Shown here one piece after another: positions 51,174-63,978 of a stretch of 64,000 bases of DNA (the first letter of the stretch is position 1; each line of letters opens with the position of its first letter). This DNA comes from BD2-11 clade cluster bacterium bin43 (GTDB lineage Bacteria > Gemmatimonadota > Gemmatimonadetes > Longimicrobiales > Gaopeijiaceae). Under the pieces are notes generated by a model. That model saw only the letters and a list, made by a program, of their open reading frames with translations, had not been told where the DNA came from and did not search any database. Made by a program: the position numbers and the translations under genes. The stretch covers positions 1 through 64,000 of the forward strand of contig MPMR01000005.1 in NCBI GenBank assembly GCA_002238605.1, in the 5' to 3' direction.

Positions 51174-52604
51174 AAAGCCGATGACGGCGCGAACCAGTTG
51201 GTCCAGCGCCCGGTCGAGGAGGTTGCGAGACATGGTTGCGGCAGGGGTCAGTTCGATCACCTGACCCTGCTCCCCCGCGGGGAGCACCAGGAAGCCCTGC
51301 GCGAGCAGCTGCGCGGCGATGCCTGCTCCCGCTCCAGGGTGAACGGTCGCACCCGCGAGCCTCCCGCGGGCGATCTCCACGCCGGCCAGCAACCCCAGCC
51401 CCCGCACCTCCCGCACGTGCCCGACGCCCTCCAGCGCTTCCCGCAGACGGGCGACCAGGTGCTCGCCCAGGCGGGCGGCGCGCTGGTCGAGGCGCTCCGA
51501 CTCCACGAGATCCAGGAAGGCCAGCGACGCGGCGCAGGCAACCGGATGGCCGAGAAAGGTGCTGGTATGGAGGGCCTCGCCGGCGGACTCCGGCCAGGCG
51601 TCGAAGACCTCGGCCGTTCCAAGGCACGCACTCAGGGGGAAGCCGCCCCCCAGCGCTTTCCCCAGGCAGATGAGATCGGCGGTGAGGCCGAGGGCGGGTC
51701 CGGCGAACATGCTCCCGCAGCGACCGAGACCGGTGAACACCTCGTCGGCCACAACCACGGCCCCGTGCCGCCGGGCGAGGGCGCACAGTTCCGGGAAGAA
51801 ATTCGGCGGCGGTATGCGCACGCCCCCTCGGCCCTGCACCGGCTCCACCAGGACCGCCCCGATCTCGGCTCCCGCGCGGGCGCCGTCCTCGAACGCCTGC
51901 TCGCAGGACGCGAGGCTCTGCGATGCCTCCTCCGCGAGGACGGGAAACGGTACGAACCTCACCCCATCGTACAGGCGCCTGCGGAAGGGCGCGCGGAAGT
52001 CGTCCCGGTGGGTGGCGGCGAGAGCGCCCAAGGTCAACCCGTGATATCCACACTCAAAGGCCAGGATACCCGGTCGGCCTGTGGATAACTGGGCGGTTTT
52101 CAGCGCGATTTCCACAGCTTCCGATCCCGCCGAGGCGAGAACGGCGCGCGCCTCCGGCCAGGGTGCGAGCCCGGTCAGGCGTTCCAGCAGTTCGACCTTG
52201 GCCTCCGGGGGATGGATGTCGCCCATGCCGTGCGTCAGCCGGTGCTGCTGTTCGGCCGCCGCCCGCATGACCCGCGGATGGCGGTGCCCGGCGAAGGCGA
52301 CCCCGAACGCGCCCGTGAGGTCGACGTACACGTTGCCGTCGACGTCGCGCACGTTGGCCCCCAGCGCCTCCTCCCAGAAGACCGGAAAACGGTCGCCGAT
52401 GAAGGTGACGTTGCGCGATTCGGCCCGCCGCAACCGCTTTCCGAGCGCCCGCGAGCGCGGCCCCGGCGGGGTGACCCGGATGTGCGGCGGGGAAGCCCCG
52501 AAGGGGCGGTCGCCACCCCCCTTCAGCTCTGTGGAAATCTCGCCGGCCCCCTGATGTGGAAAAGGCGTCCCGCCCCCGGTGGGGCGCCCCACCTGCCCTG
52601 CCAT
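51165..52604 (-). CDS. class III aminotransferase, PLP-dependent
   Basis: The protein has 479 residues. Family motifs are present in order: VDLTGAFGVAFAGHRHPRV, the VLASAGSEAVEIALKTAQL cofactor phosphate loop, AFECGYHGLTLGALA, VEPVQGRGG, VVADEVFTGLGRCGSMFAG with the cofactor-pairing Asp, and the Schiff-base Lys in LGKALGGGFPLSAC. The first 45 residues are Gly/Pro-rich and poorly conserved, so the start may be later. It begins 16 bp after the fabI stop. Substrates are amino-group donors such as GABA or ornithine; which one is not known. Confidence 0.88.
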   Translation of the reverse strand: MAGQVGRPTGGGTPFPHQGAGEISTELKGGGDRPFGASPPHIRVTPPGPRSRALGKRLRRAESRNVTFIGDRFPVFWEEALGANVRDVDGNVYVDLTGAFGVAFAGHRHPRVMRAAAEQQHRLTHGMGDIHPPEAKVELLERLTGLAPWPEARAVLASAGSEAVEIALKTAQLSTGRPGILAFECGYHGLTLGALAATHRDDFRAPFRRRLYDGVRFVPFPVLAEEASQSLASCEQAFEDGARAGAEIGAVLVEPVQGRGGVRIPPPNFFPELCALARRHGAVVVADEVFTGLGRCGSMFAGPALGLTADLICLGKALGGGFPLSACLGTAEVFDAWPESAGEALHTSTFLGHPVACAASLAFLDLVESERLDQRAARLGEHLVARLREALEGVGHVREVRGLGLLAGVEIARGRLAGATVHPGAGAGIAAQLLAQGFLVLPAGEQGQVIELTPAATMSRNLLDRALDQLVRAVIGFSE

Positions 52605-52620
52605 CTACCCCGCCGCCGCC

Positions 52621-53511
52621 CTAGAGCTGCGGCTCGGCGGGGATGCCCATGACGTGGTAGCCCTTGTCCACATGGAGGGTCGCACCGGTGATCCCCGCCC
52701 CCAGCGGCGAGCACAGGAAGGCGGCCGCGTTGGCCACGTCCGCCGCCGTGTTCACCTCCGGCAGGGCCGCATTGACCTTGTAGTACTCGACCATCCGGTC
52801 GATCAGGCCGATCGCGGAGGCGGCCCGGCTGGGCAGCGGGCCCGCGCTGATGGTGTTGACCCGCATCCCCCATCGCCTTCCCGCCTCGAAGGCCAGCACC
52901 CGCGTGTCGCTCTCCAGCGCCGCCTTGGCGGAACTCATCCCCCCGCCGTACCCGGGGATGACGCGCTCCGAAGCCAGATAGCTCAGCGAGACCGCGGCCG
53001 CCCCCGGGCGCATGAGGGGCCCGAAGCGCTGGACCATGCTCACCAGCGAGTAGGAACTGGCGCTGATCGCGGCCAGGTACCCGGTGCGGCTGGTCTCGAT
53101 GAGGGGCTTGCGCACCTCCGGGCCGTTGGCGAGAGAGTGCACGAGGATGTCCAGGCATCCGTCCCCGAAATCCGCGCGCAGGGCGTCCGCGACTTCCTGG
53201 ATGGTGTAGCCGTCGACCGCACGATAGCGCTTGTCGTCCCGGTACTTGGCGGGAATGTCGTCCGGCGTGTCGAATATGGCGTCGAGGGGATAGATCTTCT
53301 CGATCTCGAGTTCGCCGCCCCCCGGAAGCGAGCGGTCCAGCCTTCCCCTCTTGAGGCTCATGCGGAAGATGCGCATCACCGGCGGCCAGGTACCGAAGCA
53401 AACGGTGGCGCCGGCGGCCGCCAGAGCGCGCGCGATGGCCCAGCCGTATCCCCTGTCGTCCGCGACCCCCGCGATGAAGGCTCGCTTGCCGCGCAAATCT
53501 ATCCCAAGCAT
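52621..53511 (-). CDS. fabI: enoyl-ACP reductase FabI, plant/chlamydial type
   Basis: The 296-residue short-chain dehydrogenase starts [20 protein letters not shown], with the NADH fold motif [13 protein letters not shown]. The insert [20 protein letters not shown] and [10 protein letters not shown], then [40 protein letters not shown] (Tyr and Lys of the active site) and [20 protein letters not shown] match the plant and chlamydial branch rather than the E. coli type. It catalyses the last step of each fatty acid elongation cycle. GAGGGAG lies upstream of the ATG. Confidence 0.93.
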   Translation of the reverse strand: MLGIDLRGKRAFIAGVADDRGYGWAIARALAAAGATVCFGTWPPVMRIFRMSLKRGRLDRSLPGGGELEIEKIYPLDAIFDTPDDIPAKYRDDKRYRAVDGYTIQEVADALRADFGDGCLDILVHSLANGPEVRKPLIETSRTGYLAAISASSYSLVSMVQRFGPLMRPGAAAVSLSYLASERVIPGYGGGMSSAKAALESDTRVLAFEAGRRWGMRVNTISAGPLPSRAASAIGLIDRMVEYYKVNAALPEVNTAADVANAAAFLCSPLGAGITGATLHVDKGYHVMGIPAEPQL

Positions 53512-53608
53512 GTGGACCAACTCCCTCGTTGTACGTTCGCGACCACTCCGATTCTCAAGTCGTGACCACTCCGGGCTGATGGTGCCGACCATTTTGGTCC
53601 CGCCCGTG

Positions 53609-54742
53609 TCATGCCTTTCCTCTCCTTCCCAGCCGCGTGGCCACCCAGAAGAACAGGCCTGCCGTGAACGCCAGCGCGAGCACCGTGCCCAGCCGGTCTC
53701 CCGCATCGACCCCCAGGTACCAGGCGGCGCTGACGATGGTCGCGCACGAACAGAGCACGAGCGGTCGCGCATCGCGGCGCAACCCGTACCAGAGCCCGGC
53801 GGCTCCGGCGCCGGCCAACACGGCCGCAGCTCCCGCCGGGGGCAGGTCGTACACCTCGAGCGTGGTCCCGAACCCGAGCGGGATGGCGATCAGCACCGAC
53901 GCCGCCAGGTGAAGACTGTAGCGGGCGCTCCTCAGCGTCTCCGGGGCCCGGTGGATGCCCCAGAGGGCCAGCGCCGTGACCAGCACCAGCCAGGCGTCCA
54001 GCGCGAGAAGCGTCTCCTCCCCGAGTTCGAGGGGCCCGGCAGCCGTCATGCCGGCCATCGGATAGCCCGCGTAGAGGCTGACCGCGAAGGCGTAGAGCGC
54101 TCGGCGCGAGACGGACTGCGCGCGTCCGGCGCGCAGCAGCATGGCCAGCACCGCCAGCGTCACCACCAGCGCCCCGTCCAGAACCCAGATGATGATTTCG
54201 GCGTCCAAGTCGAAGGCGCGAAAGAGAAACGCGGCCAGAAAGCCATGGCCGAGAGCCGTGGCCACGGCCGGCATGACCGGGTTGTGGCGCACGAAGACGG
54301 GAATGGTCGCGACGGGAACGGCCAGGGCGAGAAGGCCGACCACGATGCCGCCCGCGGTCGTGTTGTCCCAGGCCTCCATGGAGTAGACGGACGCGGCGAG
54401 AAGCAGGATCAGACCGCTGGCCTGGAGCGCATAGGTCACGGGCACGTAGCGCCGGGCGGCCTCGAGCCGCATCCCCAGCAGCACGATCGCGACGCCTGTG
54501 CCGGCGATCACGCCCGTGCGCGCACCCGGCCCCAGCTCCGGCCATGACCAGGCGAAGAAGGTGACGGCGGCGATCACCAGGAGAATGCCGGCAGTGCCCG
54601 AGACGGCGTATTGCAGGAACCGGCGGCGCGAGCGACGTGTGCTGCGCGCGTGCTCGGCCCGCAGTTGTTCCGCCAGCTCCCCGGAAATGAGCCCGGCTTC
54701 CCGCCATCGCTCGAGGGCGGATTCGATGTCTGGTCCGGTCAT
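53609..54742 (-). CDS. DUF2157 membrane protein
   Basis: The ATG at 54742 gives 377 residues. A cytoplasmic N-terminal helix pair ([20 protein letters not shown]) is followed by about ten membrane helices, which is the DUF2157 arrangement. The function is unknown. The start lies 1 bp after the stop of the CaCA antiporter gene, so the two are coupled. It lies 97 bp upstream of fabI. Confidence 0.8.
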   Translation of the reverse strand: MTGPDIESALERWREAGLISGELAEQLRAEHARSTRRSRRRFLQYAVSGTAGILLVIAAVTFFAWSWPELGPGARTGVIAGTGVAIVLLGMRLEAARRYVPVTYALQASGLILLLAASVYSMEAWDNTTAGGIVVGLLALAVPVATIPVFVRHNPVMPAVATALGHGFLAAFLFRAFDLDAEIIIWVLDGALVVTLAVLAMLLRAGRAQSVSRRALYAFAVSLYAGYPMAGMTAAGPLELGEETLLALDAWLVLVTALALWGIHRAPETLRSARYSLHLAASVLIAIPLGFGTTLEVYDLPPAGAAAVLAGAGAAGLWYGLRRDARPLVLCSCATIVSAAWYLGVDAGDRLGTVLALAFTAGLFFWVATRLGRRGKA

Positions 54743-54743
54743 C

Positions 54744-55703
54744 TCAGCTCCCCCCCAGCCACAGCCAGAACAGGGCGTAGGCCGCCAGGAGACCAAAGCC
54801 CTCCAGGCGCCGCACCTTGAGCGCCGTCCACGCCACGGGCCACACCAGGGCCGACAACACCACCACCGCGAGGAACTCGCGGCCGAGCACGCCCGAGGCG
54901 ATCGTGAGTGGTTCGATGACAGCCGCGGTACCAAGCACTGCCGTCAGGTTGAAGATGTTGGAGCCGATGACGTTGCCGACTGCGATGTCCGCCTCGTTGC
55001 GGGTCGCCGCGACCACGGAAGTCGCCAGCTCGGGGAGCGAGGTGCCGATGGCGACGACGGTTCCGCCGATGAGCAGCTCGGAGATGCCCATGGACGTGGC
55101 GATGTCTATTGCGCTGACGACGATCAGCCTCCCCCCCAGCACCAGCAGCCCGGATCCCACGAGAACCTGAAGAATGTTCTTCCCGACGGACCTCGGCTTC
55201 GCCTGAATCTCGTCCGCGGTAAAGGCCTCGAACTCCTTCAGGATTTCGGGCGTCTCGCGCCGCGCCGAGCGCAGCAGAGCGGCCAGGTAGAGCACGAGCA
55301 GGCCCAGGAGAACCGCGCCGTCCACGCGAGACACGACATGGTCGGCGATCAGGGGATAGGCCAGCAGGGTGATGGCGAGCATGGCCGGAATCTCGCGCAC
55401 CACCATGCGGCGGTTGACGCCGAGCGGCTGGACGATTGCGGTGACCGCGAGGATCAGGCCGATGTTGGCGAGATTGGAACCGAGAGCGTTGCCGATCGCG
55501 AGGTCGGAGCTTCCCCCGATGGCCGCGAGCACGCACACCACCAGTTCGGGCGCGGACGTGCCGAGGGAGACCACGGTCAGGCCCACCACGATCGGCCGCG
55601 CTCCGATCGTCCTGCCCAGTCCGGCCGCGCCGAAAACGAGCCAGTGGGCGCCGAGATAGAGGCCGACGACGCCGGCGAGGAGCCCCAGGGCCGCGAGGTA
55701 CAA
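54744..55703 (-). CDS. CaCA-family calcium/sodium antiporter (YrbG-like)
   Basis: The 319-residue protein has about ten membrane segments and the two inverted alpha-repeats that form the ion site: SLGTSAPELVVCVLAAIGGS followed by GNALGSNLANIGLILA, and AIGTSLPELATSVVAATRNE followed by GNVIGSNIFNLTAVLG. Both Glu residues are kept, so ion exchange is expected. It is coupled to the DUF2157 gene. Confidence 0.92.
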   Translation of the reverse strand: MYLAALGLLAGVVGLYLGAHWLVFGAAGLGRTIGARPIVVGLTVVSLGTSAPELVVCVLAAIGGSSDLAIGNALGSNLANIGLILAVTAIVQPLGVNRRMVVREIPAMLAITLLAYPLIADHVVSRVDGAVLLGLLVLYLAALLRSARRETPEILKEFEAFTADEIQAKPRSVGKNILQVLVGSGLLVLGGRLIVVSAIDIATSMGISELLIGGTVVAIGTSLPELATSVVAATRNEADIAVGNVIGSNIFNLTAVLGTAAVIEPLTIASGVLGREFLAVVVLSALVWPVAWTALKVRRLEGFGLLAAYALFWLWLGGS

Positions 55704-55803
55704 TCCGGTTACCCGGGCGAAGCCGCGGAGCGGCGGCAGGAGGTGGGCTTCCGGGTTATCATGCCACGAACGATATACGCGCCGCCGGAATCGCGCACCG
55801 GGG

Positions 55804-58157
<2,354 letters not shown>

Positions 58158-58418
58158 TCAAGACATCCGGTCGTCGTCGTCCGGCGGCTGACCTCCGGGG
58201 CGGCGAAGCAGCCGTCGGGCCAGTTCGATGTCGGCCTCAGCTCTCCGTTCCGCGAAGAACTCGGCGGTGCGCATGGCGGAAACCTTCTCGGCAACCGCAG
58301 TGTTGACGAACTGGTTGATGCTGGTTCCATCTTCCCGGGCGATCTCCCTGACCGCCATCTTGAGAGATGCCGGCAATCGCAACGGATAGGTTACCGTCTG
58401 CTTCTTCCTTTCACTCAT
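58158..58418 (-). CDS. ribbon-helix-helix antitoxin
   Basis: The 86-residue protein starts MSERKKQTVTYPLRLPASLK with MAVREIAREDGTSINQFVNT, the ribbon-helix-helix (HicB/CopG-like) pattern: a short DNA-contacting strand (TVTYPLRLP) followed by two helices. It lies 4 bp after the PIN toxin gene on the same strand and is most likely its antitoxin. The gene order, toxin first, is the reverse of most type II modules. The C-terminal tail (RRPGGQPPDDDDRMS) is polar and probably binds the toxin. Confidence 0.82.
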   Translation of the reverse strand: MSERKKQTVTYPLRLPASLKMAVREIAREDGTSINQFVNTAVAEKVSAMRTAEFFAERRAEADIELARRLLRRPGGQPPDDDDRMS

Positions 58419-58422
58419 CCCG

Positions 58423-58860
58423 CTATCCTCCCTCGTTCAGGTCCTTCATCCTCGCCAGCGCTTGTCCGGGCGACAGCAACGCGATTCCAAAGCGCACCGG
58501 AGCGTCCCCAAAGTCTCGCCGATTGAAGGTTACGAGCCCGTCCGCACGGCCGTTGCTCGAGGCCTCGAGCACCATCTCATCCTGTGGATCGCGCAGCTGG
58601 GGACGCCAGAGGAAATGTGTGCGCACCGGCTTCGCGACCGCGCATAGGGCGGTGACGATGGTGCGAACCTCCGATTCGCTGAGGCCCGACGCGATTCGCT
58701 GTACCGGATCGTGGCATACACTCTCGTACTCAAGCGCCAGCGCCACCGACATGAGCAGCGTGAATTCTCTGTTCAGCCCCTTGTCAACCAACGCGGCCGA
58801 GGCCCCTCGCGGGCTACGGAGCGCAGCAACGACGACGTTGGTATCCAGGACGATACGCAT
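58423..58860 (-). CDS. PIN-domain toxin (COG1569-type)
   Basis: The ATG at 58858-58860 gives 145 residues starting MRIVLDTNVVVAALRSPRGA with the active Asp6. The conserved Glu is in ALALEYESV, and the acidic cluster is DPQDEMVLEA with TFNRRDF. PIN toxins cleave RNA. It is coupled to the antitoxin gene 4 bp downstream. The upstream repeats at 58858-58888 are the likely operator. Confidence 0.85.
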   Translation of the reverse strand: MRIVLDTNVVVAALRSPRGASAALVDKGLNREFTLLMSVALALEYESVCHDPVQRIASGLSESEVRTIVTALCAVAKPVRTHFLWRPQLRDPQDEMVLEASSNGRADGLVTFNRRDFGDAPVRFGIALLSPGQALARMKDLNEGG

Positions 58861-58888
58861 CTCATACAATATGACATCTCATAAGATG
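58858..58888 (-). promoter_or_regulatory. candidate operator of the PIN/RHH module
   Basis: CATCTCATA occurs twice (58858-58866 and 58875-58883), 17 bp apart, and the second copy is also part of the partial palindrome CATCTCATAAGATG. The region is AT-rich in a GC-rich genome and overlaps the toxin start. Ribbon-helix-helix antitoxins usually bind such repeats to repress their own operon. Confidence 0.5.
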
Positions 58889-59000
58889 TAGCAACGAGGG
58901 ATCCCTCAGGCTCCGCAGAGAGATCCCCATTCGCCTCCAACCCCCGTTTTCCCTAGATTCCTCCGCCGTGCCAGGACCCGCGAAACACTGGAGGACACCC

Positions 59001-60647
59001 ATGCCAGGTCGTAAACCATCCCGAGGCATTCTGCCCATTCTCCTGATCTCGGCGCTTGCCGCGACCCTGCCTGCCGCCCCCGCGGAAGCGCAGATGGAGC
59101 CCACTACTCCGCGCGGAGCCGACGAGGGCCAGGGCCCCTTCGACCGCATGGTCATCCGCGGGGTGACCGTCATCGACGGCACCGGCTCGCCGCCCCGGGG
59201 GCCGATGGACGTGGTCATCGAGAACAACCGCATCGTCGAGATAGCGTCGGTCGGGTATCCGCTGGTGGACATCAACGAGAACCGCCGGCCGGACCCGGGC
59301 GATCACGAGATCGACGGCGAGGGGATGTTCCTGCTTCCCGGCTTCGTGGACATGCACGCCCACACCGGAGGCGTCCCCAAGGCCCCGCAGGGCGAGTACG
59401 TCTACAAGCTCTGGCTGGGACACGGGATCACCACGTCGCGCGGCGTGCCCCACGGCGGGTTCGAGTGGCAGCTGCGCGAGAAGGCGATGGCGGCCAATAA
59501 CAGCATCGTCGCGCCCCACATGTACTCGTACGTGCGCCCCGGGAGCGGCGAGGGCTGGGGCGGGCGCCCGATCTTCACGCCGGACGACGCGCGCGAGTGG
59601 GTGCGCTGGGCCGCGTCGCAGGAGATCGAGGGCCAGACCATCGACGGCCTCAAGCTGGGCGCCTACGACCCCGAGATCATGGCCGCGCTCATCGACGAAG
59701 CCCACCAGTTCGACCTGGAGACCGTCGCCCACCTCGACCAGATGGGCATGGCGCGCATGACCGCTGTCGACGCGGCGCGCGTGGGGCTGGACATGATGAC
59801 GCACTACTACGGGCTCCTCGAGTCCATGCTCACGGACTACTCCGTCCAGGACTGGCCGCTCGACTACAACTACAACGACGAGCAGCACCGCTTCGGCAAC
59901 GTGGGACGCCTCTGGTACCAGTCCGCCGAGCCTGGAAGCGAGCAGTGGGAGGCGCTCATCGACGAATTCCTGGAGCTCGGCTTCGGGCTCGACCCGACGA
60001 TGACCATCTACGAGGCGAGCCGGGACGTGATGCGCGCCCGCGAGGCGGACTTCCACGAGGAGTTCACGCTTCCCTCGCAGGACGACTTCTACCAGCCCAG
60101 CCGCGTGGCGCACGGATCCTACTGGTTCTACTGGACCACCGAGGACGAGTACCACTGGCGCAGGTTCTACCAGAAGTGGATGCACTTCCTGAACGACTAC
60201 AAGAACGCCGGCGGAATCGTCACGACCGGGTCGGACTCGGGCTTCATCTACAAGCTCTACGGCTTCGACTACATCCGCGAGTTCGAGCTGCTGCGCGAGG
60301 CGGGCTTCCATCCCACCGAGGTGATCCGCTCCGCGACGCTGTATCCGGCGCAGATGCTCACCAAGTACAGCGATGAGCCCGCCGACTTCGGGATCATCCG
60401 CCCGAATATGCGCGCCGACCTGGTGCTGGTCGACGAGAATCCGCTCGAGAACCTGAAGGTGCTGTACGGCAACGGTGCGCCGAAGCTGGACGACGAGACC
60501 GGGGAGCCGGGGCGCGTCGGCGGCATCAGGTACACGATCAAGGACGGCATCATCTACGACGCCCGGCAGCTGCTGGAGGACGTGAAGGAGATGGTGCGGC
60601 AGGCGAAGGCGGAGCGGGCGGCGGTCTCGGACGGCTCCCGGCGGTAG
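59001..60647 (+). CDS. secreted amidohydrolase-family metalloenzyme
   Basis: GGAGG lies 6 bp before the ATG at 59001. The 548-residue precursor has a signal peptide (ILPILLISALAATLPAAPAE, cleavage near AQ, about residue 31). Metal-site motifs: LLPGFVDMHAHTGG (HxH), ETVAHLDQMGM (His), and IVTTGSDSGFIYKLYG (Asp). The N-terminal VIRGVTVIDGTGSPPRGP composite strand and the C-terminal ADLVLVDENPLENL are typical of the family. The active site is in the periplasm. Substrate is unknown. Confidence 0.88.
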   Translation: MPGRKPSRGILPILLISALAATLPAAPAEAQMEPTTPRGADEGQGPFDRMVIRGVTVIDGTGSPPRGPMDVVIENNRIVEIASVGYPLVDINENRRPDPGDHEIDGEGMFLLPGFVDMHAHTGGVPKAPQGEYVYKLWLGHGITTSRGVPHGGFEWQLREKAMAANNSIVAPHMYSYVRPGSGEGWGGRPIFTPDDAREWVRWAASQEIEGQTIDGLKLGAYDPEIMAALIDEAHQFDLETVAHLDQMGMARMTAVDAARVGLDMMTHYYGLLESMLTDYSVQDWPLDYNYNDEQHRFGNVGRLWYQSAEPGSEQWEALIDEFLELGFGLDPTMTIYEASRDVMRAREADFHEEFTLPSQDDFYQPSRVAHGSYWFYWTTEDEYHWRRFYQKWMHFLNDYKNAGGIVTTGSDSGFIYKLYGFDYIREFELLREAGFHPTEVIRSATLYPAQMLTKYSDEPADFGIIRPNMRADLVLVDENPLENLKVLYGNGAPKLDDETGEPGRVGGIRYTIKDGIIYDARQLLEDVKEMVRQAKAERAAVSDGSRR

Positions 60648-60705
60648 ATTTCCCGGGTTGGGGCACGCGGGCGCCTGGTCGCCGGCCCGTAGTGAACACC
60701 CCGCG

Positions 60706-61941
60706 ATGACCGCCGCAAGCGAGAGTGGCCGGACACCCCTCGACATCGCCAGCCTGCGGGCGGACACCCCCGGCTGCCGGGAGCGGGTCCACCTGAACAA
60801 CGCGGGCGCCGGCCTCATGCCGGCGCCCGCGTTGCGTGCCGCACGCGACCACCTGGAACTCGAGGCGCGCATCGGCGGCTACGAGGCCGCCGACGCGCGC
60901 GCCGGCCAGGTTGCCGCCGCCTACGAAGCGGTCGCCGGGCTGCTCGGGGCGGCGCCCGCCAACATCGCCTTCATGGAGAACGCCACCGCGGCCTTCAACC
61001 AGGCCCTCTCGTGCATCCCCTTCCAGCGCGGCGACGTGCTGGTGACCAGCACGAACGACTACGTCTCCAACCAGATCGCCTACCTGTCCCTGCAGGCCCG
61101 CCTGGGGGTGGAGGTGGTGCGGGCGCCCGACCTGCCCGAGGGGGGCGTCGATCCGGCGGCGGTCGCGCGCATCATCCACCGCCGGGGCGCGCGCCTGGTC
61201 GCGCTCACGCACGTGCCCACCAGTTCCGGTCTGGTGCAGGCGGTCGAGGAGGTGGGGCAGGCCTGCCGCGAGCGCGGCGTCCTCTACCTGGTCGACGCCT
61301 GCCAGTCGGTGGGGCAGATGCCGGTGGACGTCCGCGCCATCGGCTGCGACTTCCTCTCCGCCACCGCCCGCAAGTTCCTGCGCGGGCCGCGGGGAGCGGG
61401 CTTCCTCTACGTTTCGGACCGCGTCCTGGACATGGACCTCGAGCCCCTGCTGCCCGACCTGAGGGGCGCGCACTGGATCGACACCGACCTCTACCAGCCG
61501 GCCCCGGACGCGACCCGCTTCGAGAACTGGGAGTTCGCGTACGCGCTGGTGCTGGCGACCGGCGAGGCGGCGCGCTACGCGACCCGGCTCGGTCTTGACA
61601 ACATCCGCGAGCGCGCGTGGGCGCTGGCGGACTTCGCGCGCGATACCCTTGCCGCCATGGACGGCGTGACCGTCCTGGACCAGGGGCGGGTCCGCTCCGC
61701 CATCGTTTCGGTGCACCTGGAGGGCCACGACCCCGTCGAACTCGTCCACGAACTCCGCGAGCGGGGCATCAACACCTCCGCCACGCCCCATGGCTACGCC
61801 CTGATCGACCTAGACGCCAAGGGGGTCGAGAGCACGCTGCGCGTCTCTCCCCACTACTACAACACCCGCGCTGAAATCGAGGCGCTCGTGGACGCGCTCC
61901 GCGATCTCCCGCGGAACGGCCCGGGTCAGTCCGGCAGTTAA
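60706..61941 (+). CDS. class V aminotransferase / cysteine desulfurase-like enzyme
   Basis: The ATG at 60706 gives 411 residues. PLP-binding sequence is clear: VHLNNAGAGLMPAPALRAAR, the FMENATAAFNQALSC loop, YLVDACQSVGQMPVD with the Asp for the cofactor, and the Schiff-base Lys in FLSATARKFLRGPRGAGFLY. The CDR motif of cysteine desulfurases is absent, so a lyase or aminotransferase role (as in EgtE or isopenicillin epimerase relatives) is more likely. It lies 58 bp after the amidohydrolase gene. Confidence 0.85.
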   Translation: MTAASESGRTPLDIASLRADTPGCRERVHLNNAGAGLMPAPALRAARDHLELEARIGGYEAADARAGQVAAAYEAVAGLLGAAPANIAFMENATAAFNQALSCIPFQRGDVLVTSTNDYVSNQIAYLSLQARLGVEVVRAPDLPEGGVDPAAVARIIHRRGARLVALTHVPTSSGLVQAVEEVGQACRERGVLYLVDACQSVGQMPVDVRAIGCDFLSATARKFLRGPRGAGFLYVSDRVLDMDLEPLLPDLRGAHWIDTDLYQPAPDATRFENWEFAYALVLATGEAARYATRLGLDNIRERAWALADFARDTLAAMDGVTVLDQGRVRSAIVSVHLEGHDPVELVHELRERGINTSATPHGYALIDLDAKGVESTLRVSPHYYNTRAEIEALVDALRDLPRNGPGQSGS

Positions 61942-62012
61942 CGGGCGCTCTCCCGCCAGGTCCTCCATTCATCCGCTCGACACCAAATCCCATCGATCAC
62001 CAGGACAACGCC

Positions 62013-63011
62013 ATGAAGCACCATCGATCGATCGCCGCCGTTGCCGTCCTCCTCCCGGCGCTCGCCTTCGCCGCCTGCAACCGCGACGCCCCGTCCCTCG
62101 AGGATGCCCCCGTGGACGAACCCGCCGCCAGCGTAGCGACTCCCCCGCTTCCCGAGGGCGCCCAGGCTTTCTCCCTCCTCGGCGAGCCGCTGTTCCCCAA
62201 CCCGGCGGCGCCGGACATCGCGGCGCAGCAGGCCGAAGACATCGATGTGGCCCGCGCCGACTACGAGGCCGACCCGGACGACGCCGACGCCATCATCTGG
62301 CTGGGCCGGCGCATCGGCTACACGGGGCTCTACCGCGAGGCCATCGACGTCTTCAGCGAAGGGATCGAGAAGCATCCCGGGGACGCCCGCATGTACAGGC
62401 ACCGGGGGCACCGCTGGATCAGCGTGCGCGAATTCGACCGGGCCATCGAGGACCTCTCCCACGCCGCCGCCCTGGAGGAAGGCGCGCCCGACGAGGTGGA
62501 ACCGGACGGCCAGCCCAACGCCCGCGGCATCCCCACCAGCACCCTCCAGTCCAACATCCACTACCATCTGGCGCTCGCGCACTACCTGAAGGGCGATTTC
62601 GAAGCCGCGCTCCCGGCCTACGAAGACTACATCGCCGTCACCACCAACCCGGACCAGCTGGTCGCGATATCGCACTGGTGGTACATGGCGCTCCGCCGCC
62701 TGGGCCGCGACGAAGAAGCGGCCGCCGTCCTCGAGCCCGTGACCGCCGACCTCGACGTCATCGAGAACACCAGCTACCACCAGCTTCTGCTGATGTACAG
62801 GGGCGAGATCGAGGCCGACGAGCTGTGGGACCCGGCGCAGGAGGATCCATCCGGCGTGGCCATCGCCTGCGGCGTGGCGACCTGGCACCTCTACAACGGG
62901 CGCGAAGAGCTGGCGGAGGAGATGTACCGGCGCATCCTGGAGGGCTCGGGCTGGGCCGGATTCGGCTACATCGCGGCGGAAGCCGAGATCGCGCGCCTCC
63001 AGGCCGGCTGA
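62013..63011 (+). CDS. TPR-repeat lipoprotein
   Basis: The 332-residue precursor has lipobox AFAAC (Cys22). A disordered linker (about 23-70) precedes tetratricopeptide repeats: ADYEADPDDADAIIWLGRRI, YREAIDVFSEGIEKHPGDAR, FDRAIEDLSHAAALEEGAPD, and HYLKGDFEAALPAYEDYIAV. It would hold partner proteins at the membrane in the periplasm. The function is unknown. It ends 39 bp before the sufC promoter. Confidence 0.82.
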   Translation: MKHHRSIAAVAVLLPALAFAACNRDAPSLEDAPVDEPAASVATPPLPEGAQAFSLLGEPLFPNPAAPDIAAQQAEDIDVARADYEADPDDADAIIWLGRRIGYTGLYREAIDVFSEGIEKHPGDARMYRHRGHRWISVREFDRAIEDLSHAAALEEGAPDEVEPDGQPNARGIPTSTLQSNIHYHLALAHYLKGDFEAALPAYEDYIAVTTNPDQLVAISHWWYMALRRLGRDEEAAAVLEPVTADLDVIENTSYHQLLLMYRGEIEADELWDPAQEDPSGVAIACGVATWHLYNGREELAEEMYRRILEGSGWAGFGYIAAEAEIARLQAG

Positions 63012-63049
63012 TCCGGCCCTGCAAGCCGGCTGATCCAGCCTTCGATTGC

Positions 63050-63078
63050 TTGACCCTTGGGACGCCCAATTCTAGATT
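63050..63078 (+). promoter_or_regulatory. sigma70-type promoter for sufC
   Basis: TTGACC at 63050-63055 (5 of 6 to the -35 consensus) and TAGATT at 63073-63078 (4 of 6 to the -10 consensus) are separated by 17 bp. A start near 63085 would give a leader of about 108 nt before sufC. Confidence 0.6.
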
Positions 63079-63106
63079 CCTGAAACCGAGAATCATTCTT
63101 GATTAC

Positions 63107-63130
63107 AGGGGCTCCCGGACGGAGCCCCCT
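63107..63130 (+). promoter_or_regulatory. hairpin in the sufC leader
   Basis: The 8-bp arms GGGGCTCC (63108-63115) and GGAGCCCC (63121-63128) close a 5-nt loop. It lies between the promoter and sufC. No T run follows, so it is not a standard terminator; it may be a stabilising or regulatory leader. Confidence 0.5.
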
Positions 63131-63192
63131 GTCATCTTCCACCCCTGGGCCCCCGCATCTGCGCGGGCCGGAGCCCCTCTCGACCGATAGCA

Positions 63193-63978
<786 letters not shown>

